A DNA stretch of 64,000 nucleotides from Neobacillus sp. DY30 (GCF_030123065.1 NZ_CP126093.1:6075712-6139711), one strand, 5' to 3'; positions 52,176 to 61,202 are shown, numbered from the stretch's first letter. Notes: generated from the letters alone by a model not told the origin. Made by a program: numbers and translations.

Positions 52176-52793
52176 ATGAATCTGAAACCTAGTTTTTTTG
52201 ATAGGAGGGCAAATACGGGGCGGATACCTCATGATGATTTTCAGGCTGTTGAAAACTTAGCCATAGAATTGCTTAAGTTTCTGCCACGGGCACGCAATCG
52301 CCCCATCGTATTTGTTTGTATTGGAACAGACCGCTCAACTGGAGATTCATTAGGACCACTTGTTGGATCACTTTTAGAGGAGAAGGATGTTCCATCATTT
52401 CATGTTTATGGCACATTAGATGAACCGATTCATGCCGTCAATTTAAGTGAACGTTTGCAAGAAATAACATTAAAGCATCTTGACCCTTACATTATTGGTA
52501 TCGACGCATGTTTAGGAAGAATGAAAAATGTTGGAATAATCCAGGTAGCTGATGGACCTGTTAAACCTGGAGCAGGTGTAAACAAAGAGCTTCCCGCAGT
52601 CGGTGATATCCACATAACGGGAATTGTTAACGTAAGTGGCTTTATGGAATTTTTTGTGTTACAAAATACTCGATTAAATCTAGTGATGAAAATGGCAAAA
52701 ACGATTGCAAATGGGATTTATCAAGCAAGTATTCTCCATTCCAAAGGAAGAATTCAGGAATTAATTCAAGAGGACCAAAAAAAGACCAATTAG
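52176..52793 (+). CDS. yyaC: YyaC, spore protease-like protein (DUF1256)
   Basis: 205 residues of the YyaC family, structurally related to the germination protease Gpr. Visible: FVCIGTDRSTGDSLGPLVGSLL (about 47), IIGIDACLGRMKNVG (about 108), GPVKPGAGVNKELPAVGDIHITGIVNVSGFMEFFVLQNTRL. It is expected in sporulating Bacilli and expressed in the forespore in B. subtilis. AAGGAG before the ATG. A GTATA / CGTATAC pair near 52104-52138 might be a forespore promoter (weak). Confidence 0.92.
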   Translation: MNLKPSFFDRRANTGRIPHDDFQAVENLAIELLKFLPRARNRPIVFVCIGTDRSTGDSLGPLVGSLLEEKDVPSFHVYGTLDEPIHAVNLSERLQEITLKHLDPYIIGIDACLGRMKNVGIIQVADGPVKPGAGVNKELPAVGDIHITGIVNVSGFMEFFVLQNTRLNLVMKMAKTIANGIYQASILHSKGRIQELIQEDQKKTN

Positions 52794-52825
52794 AAGAGCA
52801 ACAGGGAATCAACCTGGTTGCTCTT
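52794..52825. terminator. terminator, yyaC / DUF554 gene
   Basis: AAGAGCAACAGG with CCTGGTTGCTCTT (one bulge), T-run on the plus-strand exit. Confidence 0.8.
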
Positions 52826-52850
52826 TTAATATTTACAAATGCTGTAATTT

Positions 52851-53579
52851 TCACAAAAATAAACGATATAAATAAAGAACAGTGACAATAATTCCTGTCA
52901 CAACAATAGCAGGGAGGAGGTTGGCTACCTTTATTTTTACTAATCCTGTTAGATTTAAACCGATAGCAAAAATCATGACACCGCCTGTCGCCGTCATTTC
53001 GACAATGAATTGATCCATCAATACCTGTGGTATAAAGGTGTTAATTTGCGTGGCGAATAATGCAATCAACCCTTGATAGAGCATGACTGGAATAGCAGAA
53101 AAAATGACGCCTACTCCAAGGGTAGTGGTTAGGATAATGGATGTAAAACCATCAATAAGCCCTTTTGTATACAAGACATCGTGATCACCGCGAATACCAC
53201 TGTCAAGTGCTCCAATAATGGCCATAGCTCCAATTACAAAGATTAAGGTTGCTGTTACAAAACCTTCAGCGATACTACCTTTTCCAGTTGAACCTATCCT
53301 GCTGGAACCCATTTTCTTTTCCAGCCAAAGACCCAGTTGATTAAGCTTTTCTTCCAACTGCATGAGTTCCCCAAGCACAGCTCCCATGACTAAACTTATG
53401 ATTACAATAAGGAAATTTTCGCTCTTTAAGCCCATCTGCAATCCTAAAACGATTACCGATAATCCAATGGCATACATGACTGTTGTTTTCATGCTGTCAG
53501 GAATCCGGTTTAAAAGTTTTCCAATTAGTACACCGACAATAATTAATAACCCGTTTACAAGCGTTCCTAATAAAAACAT
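52851..53579 (-). CDS. DUF554 membrane protein (YdfK/YqgA-like)
   Basis: 242 residues, about seven membrane helices, of the DUF554 family: FLLGTLVNGLLIIVGVLIGKLLN at the start, GSIAEGFVTATLIFVIGAMAIIGALDSGIRGDHDVLYTKGLIDGFTSIILTTTLGVGVIFSA, and the C-terminal MTATGGVMIFAIGLNL. Transport function is suspected but unproved. Monocistronic between yyaC and parB. It lies where yyaD-type genes sit in B. subtilis, but it is a different family. Confidence 0.88.
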   Translation of the reverse strand: MFLLGTLVNGLLIIVGVLIGKLLNRIPDSMKTTVMYAIGLSVIVLGLQMGLKSENFLIVIISLVMGAVLGELMQLEEKLNQLGLWLEKKMGSSRIGSTGKGSIAEGFVTATLIFVIGAMAIIGALDSGIRGDHDVLYTKGLIDGFTSIILTTTLGVGVIFSAIPVMLYQGLIALFATQINTFIPQVLMDQFIVEMTATGGVMIFAIGLNLTGLVKIKVANLLPAIVVTGIIVTVLYLYRLFL

Positions 53580-53668
53580 CTGCTATTCACCTATTCTTCG
53601 ATTCTCGAAATTTATAATAGTATTAAACTATCACTTTTTACTAGAGTTTGAAAGATATTTTTTTGTGA

Positions 53669-53744
53669 GGCTGTGTTAAATAGGGCTGTTGATTTGCGCT
53701 CCAATCAACAGGTTCTAAAAGCAACAGTCTTCATTAACACAGCC
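53669..53744. repeat. MITE-like inverted-repeat element, copy 1
   Basis: Terminal inverted repeats GGCTGTGTTAA (53669-53679) and TTAACACAGCC (53734-53744) enclose an inner hairpin CTGTTGATT/AATCAACAG (53686-53711). A relative lies at 57409-57501. No coding capacity. Confidence 0.7.
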
Positions 53745-53776
53745 TTTTATAAAAAAATAAACCATCCAATGATGGT

Positions 53777-54634
53777 TTATAGTGATTCTTCTTGGCCAAG
53801 CATTTCTAGTATACGTTCTAGGTCTTCTTGGGAGAAAAATTCTATTTCTATTTTGCCTTTGTTTTTCGTCTGCTTGATGTTTACAGTTGTTCCGAACCGT
53901 TCACGAAGGGAGTGTTCCCGTTCCTGGATAAAGACATCCTTCTTCTTTTCAGGCTTTTTTGTTTCACGTGGAACATTTTCGTTTAGATGTTGAATAATTT
54001 TTTCCAATTGGCGTACATTCAATGATTCTTGAATAATTTTATCTACTAAGGCTGGCAGCTTTGCTTTTTGGCGAAGGCCCAAAAGCGCACGGCCGTGGCC
54101 CATGGAGATTTTCCCATTAGAAATGAGTTCTTGAATCTTAGGAGGCAGAGAAAGCAGCCTGATATGGTTTGCTACATGCGGCCGGCTTTTACCTAAACGC
54201 TTTGCTACTTCTTCTTGGGTAAATTTCAACTTTTCCATTAAAGTTTGGTAGGCTTGTCCTTCTTCAATAGGGTTTAAATCTTCCCGCTGCAGGTTTTCTA
54301 AAACCGCTAATTCCATCATTTGCTGTTCTGTTAAGTCTCTGACTACTGCAGGTACTGATTCCAGTTTTGCCTCTTTTGCTGCCCGAAAACGTCTCTCACC
54401 CACAACAATTTCATAGCCTTTAATACTTTTGCGTACGACAAGAGGCTGAAGAATTCCATGCTCTAAAATAGAGGCTTTTAATTCATCAATAGCTTCTTGT
54501 TGGAAGGTTTTCCTTGGCTGGTAAGGATTGGGCCGCAATTCTTTTAAACTAATTTCTTGGACAGTCTCTTCCTTACCGGCTTCGATAGTTGTAAAGAATG
54601 CATTAATGCCTTTTTTCCCTAGACCTTTAGCCAT
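53777..54634 (-). CDS. parB: chromosome-partitioning protein ParB (Spo0J)
   Basis: CTP-dependent clamp that loads at parS, spreads and recruits SMC; it also restrains Soj and affects sporulation. 285 residues: N-terminal CTPase with IVVGERRFRAAK (GERRxR, about 78-83), HTH domain (about 120-190, TQEEVAKRLGKSRPHVANHIRLLSLP), and C-terminal dimerisation helices. Its ATG overlaps the parA stop by 8 bases. It carries a parS site in its own coding sequence. Confidence 0.97.
   Translation of the reverse strand: MAKGLGKKGINAFFTTIEAGKEETVQEISLKELRPNPYQPRKTFQQEAIDELKASILEHGILQPLVVRKSIKGYEIVVGERRFRAAKEAKLESVPAVVRDLTEQQMMELAVLENLQREDLNPIEEGQAYQTLMEKLKFTQEEVAKRLGKSRPHVANHIRLLSLPPKIQELISNGKISMGHGRALLGLRQKAKLPALVDKIIQESLNVRQLEKIIQHLNENVPRETKKPEKKKDVFIQEREHSLRERFGTTVNIKQTKNKGKIEIEFFSQEDLERILEMLGQEESL
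53960..53975. promoter_or_regulatory. parS site within parB
   Basis: On the minus strand TGTTCCACGTGAAACA, identical to the form found in B. subtilis spo0J and one base from the perfect palindrome. Confidence 0.9.
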
Positions 54635-55388
54635 TTGAGACCACTTCCTTTGCTAGATCTAAATAAACTTCTGCGCCGCGTGATTTCGAATCATACGTAA
54701 TAATTGGTTCTCCATGACTTGGAGCCTCACTTAGACGTACATTCCTAGGAATAATGGTTTTATATACTTTATCTTGAAAATACTTCTTCACTTCTTCAAT
54801 TACTTGAATGCCTAAATTTGTTCGGGCATCGAGCATCGTTAATAAAACACCTTCTATTTTCAAGTCCTGGTTTAAATGTTTTTGTACCAGCCTAACAGTA
54901 TTTAATAGCTGACTTAATCCTTCAAGAGCGTAATATTCACACTGAACTGGAATTAATACAGAGTCAGAAGCTGTTAAGGAGTTGAGCGTTAACAACCCAA
55001 GTGAAGGAGGACAATCGATAATAATATAATCAAATTGGTCTTTCACATCTTCAAGTGCACGCTTTAATCGTACCTCTCTCGAGATAGTAGGAACAAGCTC
55101 AATCTCTGCTCCTGCAAGCTGTATAGTAGCTGGTATTGCATATAAGTTTTCAACACATGTTGGTTTAATAACATCCTTTGCTTCTACATCGTCTACTAAA
55201 ACATCATATATGCACTGTTGTACATCTGCCTTTTCGATACCAATTCCGCTCGTTGCATTCCCTTGTGGATCAATGTCTACTAATAAAACCTTTTTCCCAA
55301 TGTATGCTAAGCAGGCGCCTAGATTGACAGAGGTAGTTGTCTTTCCAACCCCGCCTTTTTGATTCGCGATTGCAATCGTTTTGCCCAC
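54627..55388 (-). CDS. parA: chromosome-partitioning ATPase ParA (Soj)
   Basis: 253-residue deviant-Walker ATPase that partners ParB and modulates DnaA. Motifs: KGGVGKTTTSVNLGACLA (about 10-27), VDIDPQGNATSG, DYIIIDCPPSLGLLTLNSL, and the C-terminal RLSEAPSHGEPIITYD. First gene of parA-parB; its upstream spacer (55389-55675) holds a short inverted repeat AACCTGTTA/TAACAGG near 55447 and the noc terminator, nothing else. Confidence 0.97.
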   Translation of the reverse strand: MGKTIAIANQKGGVGKTTTSVNLGACLAYIGKKVLLVDIDPQGNATSGIGIEKADVQQCIYDVLVDDVEAKDVIKPTCVENLYAIPATIQLAGAEIELVPTISREVRLKRALEDVKDQFDYIIIDCPPSLGLLTLNSLTASDSVLIPVQCEYYALEGLSQLLNTVRLVQKHLNQDLKIEGVLLTMLDARTNLGIQVIEEVKKYFQDKVYKTIIPRNVRLSEAPSHGEPIITYDSKSRGAEVYLDLAKEVVSNG

Positions 55389-55635
55389 GGTGTCACCTAC
55401 CTTGTTTCAAATAAAATACTTAACTTCTACTCATATAAACTAGTAAAACCTGTTATGTTAACAGGCAAAACTAATAAATTAAAATTTCCATGCTATTTAT
55501 TTTAACATGAAACTGATTTGTTGTTATTTTTTTTCATAAAATAATAATGATGAATAAAAGTATTAACTGCCATAAATTAACAGGGTATCGAGAGGTCTAT
55601 TGAGCTCTGCCCCAATTAAAGAGCGCAAAAATAAA

Positions 55636-55659
55636 AACCAAACTGCTTTTAGTCTGGTT
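55636..55659 (-). terminator. terminator of noc
   Basis: AACCAGACT and AGTTTGGTT (one G-T pair) with a 6-base loop; TTTATTTTT follows on the minus strand. Confidence 0.7.
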
Positions 55660-55675
55660 CCATTATGTGAATATT

Positions 55676-56560
55676 TTATTTTTTCTTTGGTATTTTTATG
55701 GTAAATTGATAATACTCTTCAAATTCTTCTTCTTGTGAGTCGAGAGTGATACCGTTATCTGACACCATGGTTAATGATTGTCTAATGGTATTTACAGCAA
55801 TTCTCATATCCTTGCTGAAGGCTTTTCTTTTTGGTTTTGGTTTTTGATTCTTTTCTTCTAGCAGGCGAGCCACTCGATCCTCTGTTTGCTTGACATTAAG
55901 ATTTTTATCTATAATATCTTGTAGAAGCAATACCTGTTTCTCTGGATTTTTAAGTGGAATCAGTGCTCGGGCATGCCGTTCTGTTATTTCCTTATTTAAC
56001 AAGGATTCTTGGATTGGCTGTGGCAGCTTCAGAAGACGGAGCTTATTGGCTACTGTCGATTGCCCTTTTCCAAGACGCTGAGCAAGCGCTTCTTGCGTTA
56101 AGTTATGCAGTTCGAGCAGTTTACCATAGGCGATAGCCTCTTCAATCGGTGACAGCTCTTCCCGTTGTAAATTTTCAATTAATGCGACAGAAGCCGTTTC
56201 TGTATCAGAATAACTTTTTATAATTGCTGGTACTTCTTCCCAGCCTAGCTTCTTCATGGCACGCCAGCGGCGTTCACCGGCAATAATTTCATAATTTCCA
56301 TCAAACTGTCGGACCACAATTGGCTGAATGATTCCGTGTGTATGGATTGTTCGTGATAACTCCTCTATTTTTTCATCGTCGAATACGGTTCGAGGCTGAA
56401 AACGGTTAGGAACAATACTTTCAATCGGAATCTTTTTTATTTCTTCATTTTTTACAACATCTAGTTCTTGTTCTAGCTCTTTTTCAAGCTCTTTTTCTAA
56501 CTCAACCTTTTGATCTCCCTTTTCGCCGAGGCCAAAAAAGCGTGAAAACGAATTCTTCAT
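55676..56560 (-). CDS. noc: nucleoid occlusion protein Noc
   Basis: ParB paralogue that blocks FtsZ assembly over the nucleoid and binds membrane through its N-terminal amphipathic MKNSFSRFFGLGEKG. 294 residues: CTPase fold with IIAGERRWRAMK, HTH with TQEALAQRLGKGQSTVANKLRLLKLP, and a C-terminal EEEFEEYYQFTIKIPKKK. The amphipathic start is at the ATG 56558-56560, with AAAGGTGG upstream; the frame is open to a GTG at 56572. No consensus Noc site (ATTTCCCGGGAAAT) was found in the window. Confidence 0.96.
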   Translation of the reverse strand: MKNSFSRFFGLGEKGDQKVELEKELEKELEQELDVVKNEEIKKIPIESIVPNRFQPRTVFDDEKIEELSRTIHTHGIIQPIVVRQFDGNYEIIAGERRWRAMKKLGWEEVPAIIKSYSDTETASVALIENLQREELSPIEEAIAYGKLLELHNLTQEALAQRLGKGQSTVANKLRLLKLPQPIQESLLNKEITERHARALIPLKNPEKQVLLLQDIIDKNLNVKQTEDRVARLLEEKNQKPKPKRKAFSKDMRIAVNTIRQSLTMVSDNGITLDSQEEEFEEYYQFTIKIPKKK

Positions 56561-56660
56561 CCCCAACACCACCTTTACGAAACTCCCTATTACTTATTCT
56601 CTATTATACTGTTTTCTTCCTGCCAAACCTGTAGTTTTATTTATGCAAAAATTTCCTTTA

Positions 56661-57377
56661 CTATTCGATTGGCATTTTACCAGGGGTTCCTGGTTTTCGC
56701 GGATATTTTTTCGGCGTTTGTTTTTCCTTTTTAATAACAAGTATATTTCTTTCACTTTCTTCCATAGGTAAAGTGAAAGTATGCATTTGCTCTAATCGTC
56801 CTCCAAGAGTCGTAATCGCTTTCTGACCCACGGTTAACTCATCGTTTGCATGAGCTGCTTTCATGGCAACAAAATGTCCTCCTACTTTTACAAGAGGAAG
56901 GCAAAGTTCGCTTAGAACAGACATTCTTGCAACTGCCCTTGCTGTTACGAGGTCATAAGACTCGCGATGAGCTGGATTGACACCAAATGTCTCAGCACGA
57001 TCGTGGATAAAATGAACCTTTTCCAATTTTAATACATTGGCTAAATGATTTAAAAAGTTGATTCGTTTATTTAATGAATCCACTATTGTGACCTCTAAAT
57101 GAGGAAAAGCAATTTTTAAAGGAATACTTGGAAATCCCGCACCTGCCCCTACATCACAAAGATGGAGGGGCTGCGTGAAGTCAAAGTAAAAAGCCGCAGA
57201 GATGGAATCATAGAAATGTTTTAAGTAGACATCCTCTTGATCAGTGATGGCAGTTAAGTTCATTTTTTCATTCCACTCCACTAAGGTGTGAAAGTATTTA
57301 TTAAATTGGTCTAGCTGCTCATCGCTAAGGGGAATCCCCTTCTCAAGAAGCATAGCTTTGAATTGTTCGATGTTCAT
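56661..57377 (-). CDS. rsmG: 16S rRNA (guanine-527 N7)-methyltransferase RsmG (GidB)
   Basis: 238 residues. SAM-dependent fold with LCDVGAGAGFPSIPLKIAFPHLEVTIVDSLNKRINFLNHLA (about 70-112) and YDLVTARAVARMSVLSELCLPL; its loss gives low-level streptomycin resistance in relatives. Start at the ATG at 57375-57377 (MNIEQF), 8 bases from AGAGGAAG; a TTG two codons upstream is unlikely. Downstream of mnmG across a MITE-like insertion. Confidence 0.96.
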   Translation of the reverse strand: MNIEQFKAMLLEKGIPLSDEQLDQFNKYFHTLVEWNEKMNLTAITDQEDVYLKHFYDSISAAFYFDFTQPLHLCDVGAGAGFPSIPLKIAFPHLEVTIVDSLNKRINFLNHLANVLKLEKVHFIHDRAETFGVNPAHRESYDLVTARAVARMSVLSELCLPLVKVGGHFVAMKAAHANDELTVGQKAITTLGGRLEQMHTFTLPMEESERNILVIKKEKQTPKKYPRKPGTPGKMPIE

Positions 57378-57408
57378 CAGCAAAACTTCCTCTTTTTGTA
57401 AATATTAT

Positions 57409-57501
57409 GGACTTTGTTAAAAGGTTCTGTTGATTGGAGCTCCAGGCACTTCGCTCCAATCAACAGAGTGCCAAAATAAATTTTCAGCTTTAACATAGCC
57501 C
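57409..57501. repeat. MITE-like inverted-repeat element, copy 2 (degenerate)
   Basis: Ends GGACTTTGTTAAA (57409-57421) and TTTAACATAGCC (57489-57500) are imperfect inverted repeats related to copy 1. The inner stem CTGTTGATTGGAGC (57427-57440) with GCTCCAATCAACAG (57453-57466) is perfect. It fills almost all the mnmG-rsmG spacer. Confidence 0.7.
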
Positions 57502-57503
57502 AA

Positions 57504-59393
57504 TTATAGGCTACTCGTTCTTGCAATTTTTCCTTGTTCTAAATAAACAAGCAGGATGGAGATGTCTGCTGGGTTTACGCCAGAGATTCTTGATGCTTGT
57601 GCAAGTGATAATGGTTTGATTTGCTTTAGCTTTTGCTTTGCTTCTGTTGCTAGTCCTGAAATAGAATCATAATCGATGTTTTCAGGAATCTTCTTATTTT
57701 CCATCTTCTTTAAGCGTTCAACTTGCTGAAGTGATTTTTCAATGTAGCCTTCATATTTAACTTGAATTTCAACCTGTTCTTTTATATCTTGATCTAATTT
57801 CACTTCACTAGGTGTCAGACTTTCGATATGTTCATAGGTCATTTCCGGCCGCTTCAATAAATCAGATGCAAGAATTCCATCCTTAAGCTCACTGCCGCCA
57901 GTGCTTCGAATAAGCTCCTGAACTTCGGCTGAAGGTTTTAATCTGATGGATGCAAGTCTTTCCTTTTCTGCTTCAACTGCTGCCTTTTTCGCTAAAAATC
58001 TTTGATAACGTTCTTCAGGTATAAGACCAATGGAATAACCAATGTCGGTTAATCGTAAATCTGCATTATCATGTCGTAATAGAAGACGATATTCGGCTCT
58101 GGAAGTGAGCAGACGATACGGTTCGTTTGTCCCTTTTGTAATCAAATCATCTATTAACACACCGATATAGGCATCTGAACGACTTAGGATTAACGGATCC
58201 TTTCCAAGTGCACTTAGACCAGCATTAATTCCTGCGATAATCCCCTGTCCCGCTGCTTCTTCATAACCCGAAGTTCCATTAATCTGACCAGCAGTAAACA
58301 GGTTTTTTACCACCTTTGTTTCAAGTGTCGGCCAGAGCTGAGTCGGATCAATGGCGTCATACTCAATTGCATATCCAGATCTCATCATTTGAACATTTTC
58401 TAAACCTGGTATGGTTTTGAGGATTTGCTGCTGAACATCTTCGGGTAAACTAGTCGACAAGCCCTGCACATAAACCTCTTGCGTTTTTCTTCCTTCAGGC
58501 TCAAGGAAAATTTGATGACGCGGCTTATCGTTAAAACGAACCACTTTATCTTCAATCGATGGACAATAACGCGGACCCGTTCCTTTTATCATTCCAGAAT
58601 ACATTGGTGAACGGTGAAGATTTTGGTCAATTAACTGATGAGTTTGCTCATTTGTATAGGTCAGCCAGCATGGAAGCTGGTCAGTAATATATTGAGTCGT
58701 TTCATATGAGAAAGCTCTTGGAACTTCATCGCCAGGTTGAATTTCGGTTTTACTGTAATCAATTGAATGACTATTAACCCGTGGCGGTGTTCCAGTCTTA
58801 AAACGAACGAGTTCAAATCCAAGCTCTTCCAAATGCTCTGATAACTTAATGGACGGCTGTTGGTTATTTGGACCGCTTGAATACTTCAGTTCACCGAGGA
58901 TAATTTCGCCGCGAAGATAGGTACCAGTCGTTATTACAATTGTTTTGGCACGGTAAATCGCACCTGTTTTAGTAATAACCCCAACACAAACACCATCCTC
59001 AACGATTAGTCTTTCAACCATTCCCTGAAGTAGCGTCAAATTCGGTGTTTCTTCAATTGTTTTTTTCATTTCGTACTGGTAGTCAACTTTATCCGCTTGT
59101 GCCCGCAGTGCACGCACTGCCGGACCCTTCCCCGTATTCAACATTCTCATTTGAATGTGTGTTTTATCAATATTTCTTCCCATTTCACCGCCAAGTGCAT
59201 CTATTTCCCGGACAACTATTCCTTTTGCCGGTCCGCCAATTGATGGATTACATGGCATAAAGGCCACCATATCAAGGTTAATGGTAATCATTAATGTTTT
59301 TGCACCCAAACGTGCCGCCGCGAGGCCTGCTTCACAGCCTGCATGGCCTGCCCCAATGACGACAACGTCAAAATTACCTGCTTCGTATGACAT
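57504..59393 (-). CDS. mnmG: tRNA uridine-34 5-carboxymethylaminomethyl synthase MnmG (GidA)
   Basis: FAD enzyme that with MnmE builds the cmnm5U34 modification. 629 residues: FAD motif VIGAGHAGCEAGLAAARLG (about 11), GIVVREIDALGGEMG, GTYLRGEIILGE, the Cys-containing GTGPRYCPSIEDK, and the C-terminal GID helical domain (about 560-629) ending NPADISILLVYLEQGK. It ends 3 bases after a MITE-like element and starts beside a GC-rich repeat. Confidence 0.97.
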   Translation of the reverse strand: MSYEAGNFDVVVIGAGHAGCEAGLAAARLGAKTLMITINLDMVAFMPCNPSIGGPAKGIVVREIDALGGEMGRNIDKTHIQMRMLNTGKGPAVRALRAQADKVDYQYEMKKTIEETPNLTLLQGMVERLIVEDGVCVGVITKTGAIYRAKTIVITTGTYLRGEIILGELKYSSGPNNQQPSIKLSEHLEELGFELVRFKTGTPPRVNSHSIDYSKTEIQPGDEVPRAFSYETTQYITDQLPCWLTYTNEQTHQLIDQNLHRSPMYSGMIKGTGPRYCPSIEDKVVRFNDKPRHQIFLEPEGRKTQEVYVQGLSTSLPEDVQQQILKTIPGLENVQMMRSGYAIEYDAIDPTQLWPTLETKVVKNLFTAGQINGTSGYEEAAGQGIIAGINAGLSALGKDPLILSRSDAYIGVLIDDLITKGTNEPYRLLTSRAEYRLLLRHDNADLRLTDIGYSIGLIPEERYQRFLAKKAAVEAEKERLASIRLKPSAEVQELIRSTGGSELKDGILASDLLKRPEMTYEHIESLTPSEVKLDQDIKEQVEIQVKYEGYIEKSLQQVERLKKMENKKIPENIDYDSISGLATEAKQKLKQIKPLSLAQASRISGVNPADISILLVYLEQGKIARTSSL

Positions 59394-59418
59394 CTCTTTC
59401 CTCCTCTTTCTAATACTA

Positions 59419-59540
59419 CTGTCTAGCTCCAGCGCCTAGCCCCTCGAGGTCGCTTCGGTCCATCCGAAGAAGTCAAAAAGCGCGACTTCTTCAGCTGGCC
59501 CTCCAGCGCTTGTCGGGGCTGAACGAGGCGCTTCCGCTTT
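59419..59540. repeat. GC-rich fold-back repeat between mnmE and mnmG
   Basis: From CTGTCTAGCTCCAGCGCC to GGCGCTTCCGCTTTTC. AGCGCC (59431) can pair with GGCGCT (59527), AGCCCC (59438) with GGGGCT (59515), and GAAGAAGTC (59466-59474) with GACTTCTTC (59484-59492), giving one long branched hairpin. Base composition is much richer in GC than the flanks; I recall similar sequence scattered in Bacillus genomes. Confidence 0.75.
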
Positions 59541-59542
59541 TC

Positions 59543-60928
59543 TTATTTACCTAAACAGAACTGTGAAAATAACTGATCAATTAGGCTTTCGTGCACACTA
59601 TCACCTATAATTTCCCCAAGAATCTCCCAAGTTCTTGTAACATCGATTTGAACGATATCAATTGGCGTTCCCATTTCTACTCCATTAATGGCTTCTTCTA
59701 TGGTATGCAAACTTTGCCCAATCAAAGCAATATGGCGGCTGTTTGACAAATAGGTCATATCGCCAGCATCAATGGATCCGGCAAAGAATAAGGAGGATAT
59801 CGCCTCTTCAAGCTCATCGACCCCGCGGTCTTCCAATAAGGAGGTCGTAACGATTTTATGCTCCGCTGCCAGTTCCTTTACACGTTCCATATCAATTTGC
59901 TGCGTAAGGTCTGTCTTATTAACGATGACAATAACATCCATCCCTTTAACAGCCTCAAAAAGATTTTCATCCTCTTTTGTGAATTGGTCAGCGTAATTTA
60001 ACACTAACAATATTAAATCTGCTTCTTTTAAAACCTGTCTAGATTTTTCTACACCAATTCGTTCAACAATATCTTCCGTCTCTCTTATACCCGCAGTATC
60101 TAATAATCTAAGCGGTACACCGCGAACATTGACATACTCTTCAATTACATCACGGGTTGTCCCAGGAATATCCGTAACAATTGCCTTATTTTCTTGAACA
60201 AGACTATTCAATAAAGAAGATTTTCCGACATTTGGGCGCCCTACGATTACAGTAGAAAGACCTTCACGCAATATTTTTCCTTGCTGAGAAGTTTGCAGCA
60301 GTTTTCTTAACTCATCTCGAACATAAGTGGCTTTTTCCAACAACATAGTATGTGTCATTTCTTCAACATCGTCATATTCGGGATAATCTATATTTACTTC
60401 GACATGTGCGAGTATTTCTAGTATTTCCTGACGCAAGGCCCTAATTAACTTTGATAATCGACCTTCCATTTGTCCTAAGGCCACATTCATCGCACGATCC
60501 GTTTTGGCTCTGATTAAATCCATTACTGCTTCTGCTTGAGATAAATCAATCCTGCCATTTAAAAACGCCCGTTTTGTAAATTCACCTGGTTCAGCAAGTC
60601 TAGCACCATAGGATAGTACATGCTGCAATACCCGATTAACAGAAACAATCCCGCCGTGACAATTTATCTCAACTACATCTTCTTTCGTAAAAGTTTTTGG
60701 TCCCTTCATAACCGACACCATTACTTCCTCAATTACTTGGTCCTTCTTAGGATCAATTAAATGACCATAATGAATCGTATGAGTTGGTACCTCTGTTAAC
60801 CTTTTACCGCCGACGCCTCTAAAAATTTGGTCAGCGATTTTAATGGAATCATCGCCACTCAACCGTACAATTGCAATTGCTCCCTCACCCATCGGCGTCG
60901 ATATGGCAGCTATCGTATCAAATTCCAC
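59543..60928 (-). CDS. mnmE: tRNA modification GTPase MnmE (TrmE)
   Basis: 461 residues: N-terminal tetrahydrofolate-binding domain (1-118), helical domain, and a G domain (about 220-380) with GRPNVGKSSLLNSL, DIPGTTRD, DTAGIRET and NKTD; C-terminal CLGK supplies the conserved Cys. Works with MnmG on tRNA U34. I choose the GTG at 60926-60928 (MEFDTIAAIS), the usual Bacillus N terminus; GTGs at 60935 and 60938 are alternatives and the ribosome site GAGTGGTG is weak. Confidence 0.95.
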   Translation of the reverse strand: MEFDTIAAISTPMGEGAIAIVRLSGDDSIKIADQIFRGVGGKRLTEVPTHTIHYGHLIDPKKDQVIEEVMVSVMKGPKTFTKEDVVEINCHGGIVSVNRVLQHVLSYGARLAEPGEFTKRAFLNGRIDLSQAEAVMDLIRAKTDRAMNVALGQMEGRLSKLIRALRQEILEILAHVEVNIDYPEYDDVEEMTHTMLLEKATYVRDELRKLLQTSQQGKILREGLSTVIVGRPNVGKSSLLNSLVQENKAIVTDIPGTTRDVIEEYVNVRGVPLRLLDTAGIRETEDIVERIGVEKSRQVLKEADLILLVLNYADQFTKEDENLFEAVKGMDVIVIVNKTDLTQQIDMERVKELAAEHKIVTTSLLEDRGVDELEEAISSLFFAGSIDAGDMTYLSNSRHIALIGQSLHTIEEAINGVEMGTPIDIVQIDVTRTWEILGEIIGDSVHESLIDQLFSQFCLGK

Positions 60929-61042
60929 TACTTTCACCACTCTTTAATAAATTAATCTATATAAAAACGAAGTATTTTTACTCCAAATTATTAGAATACC
61001 ACATCTGATCTGGTCTGAAAAACTAGAAATCCTAGTATTACT

Positions 61043-61099
61043 TTATCCACAACCCTTAAAATGTCTACCTATTATTTTAACTTATCCACATGTGAATAA
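61043..61099. promoter_or_regulatory. DnaA-box cluster in the jag-mnmE spacer
   Basis: TTATCCACA at 61043-61051 and 61082-61090, and TTATTCACA on the minus strand at 61091-61099, the last two directly adjacent and facing each other. Confidence 0.75.
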
Positions 61100-61162
61100 C
61101 AATAAAACAAGAGTTTTCATATAATTGCTATAAACAAATGTTTAAATTTAATTTTCGACAAC

Positions 61163-61194
61163 AAAAAAAGACATCCTTCGAACAGGATGTCTTT
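61163..61194 (-). terminator. terminator of the rpmH-rnpA-yidC-jag operon
   Basis: AAAGACATCCT and AGGATGTCTTT pair around 6 bases; TTTTTTTG follows on the minus strand. Confidence 0.87.
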
Positions 61195-61202
61195 AACTGA
61201 TT

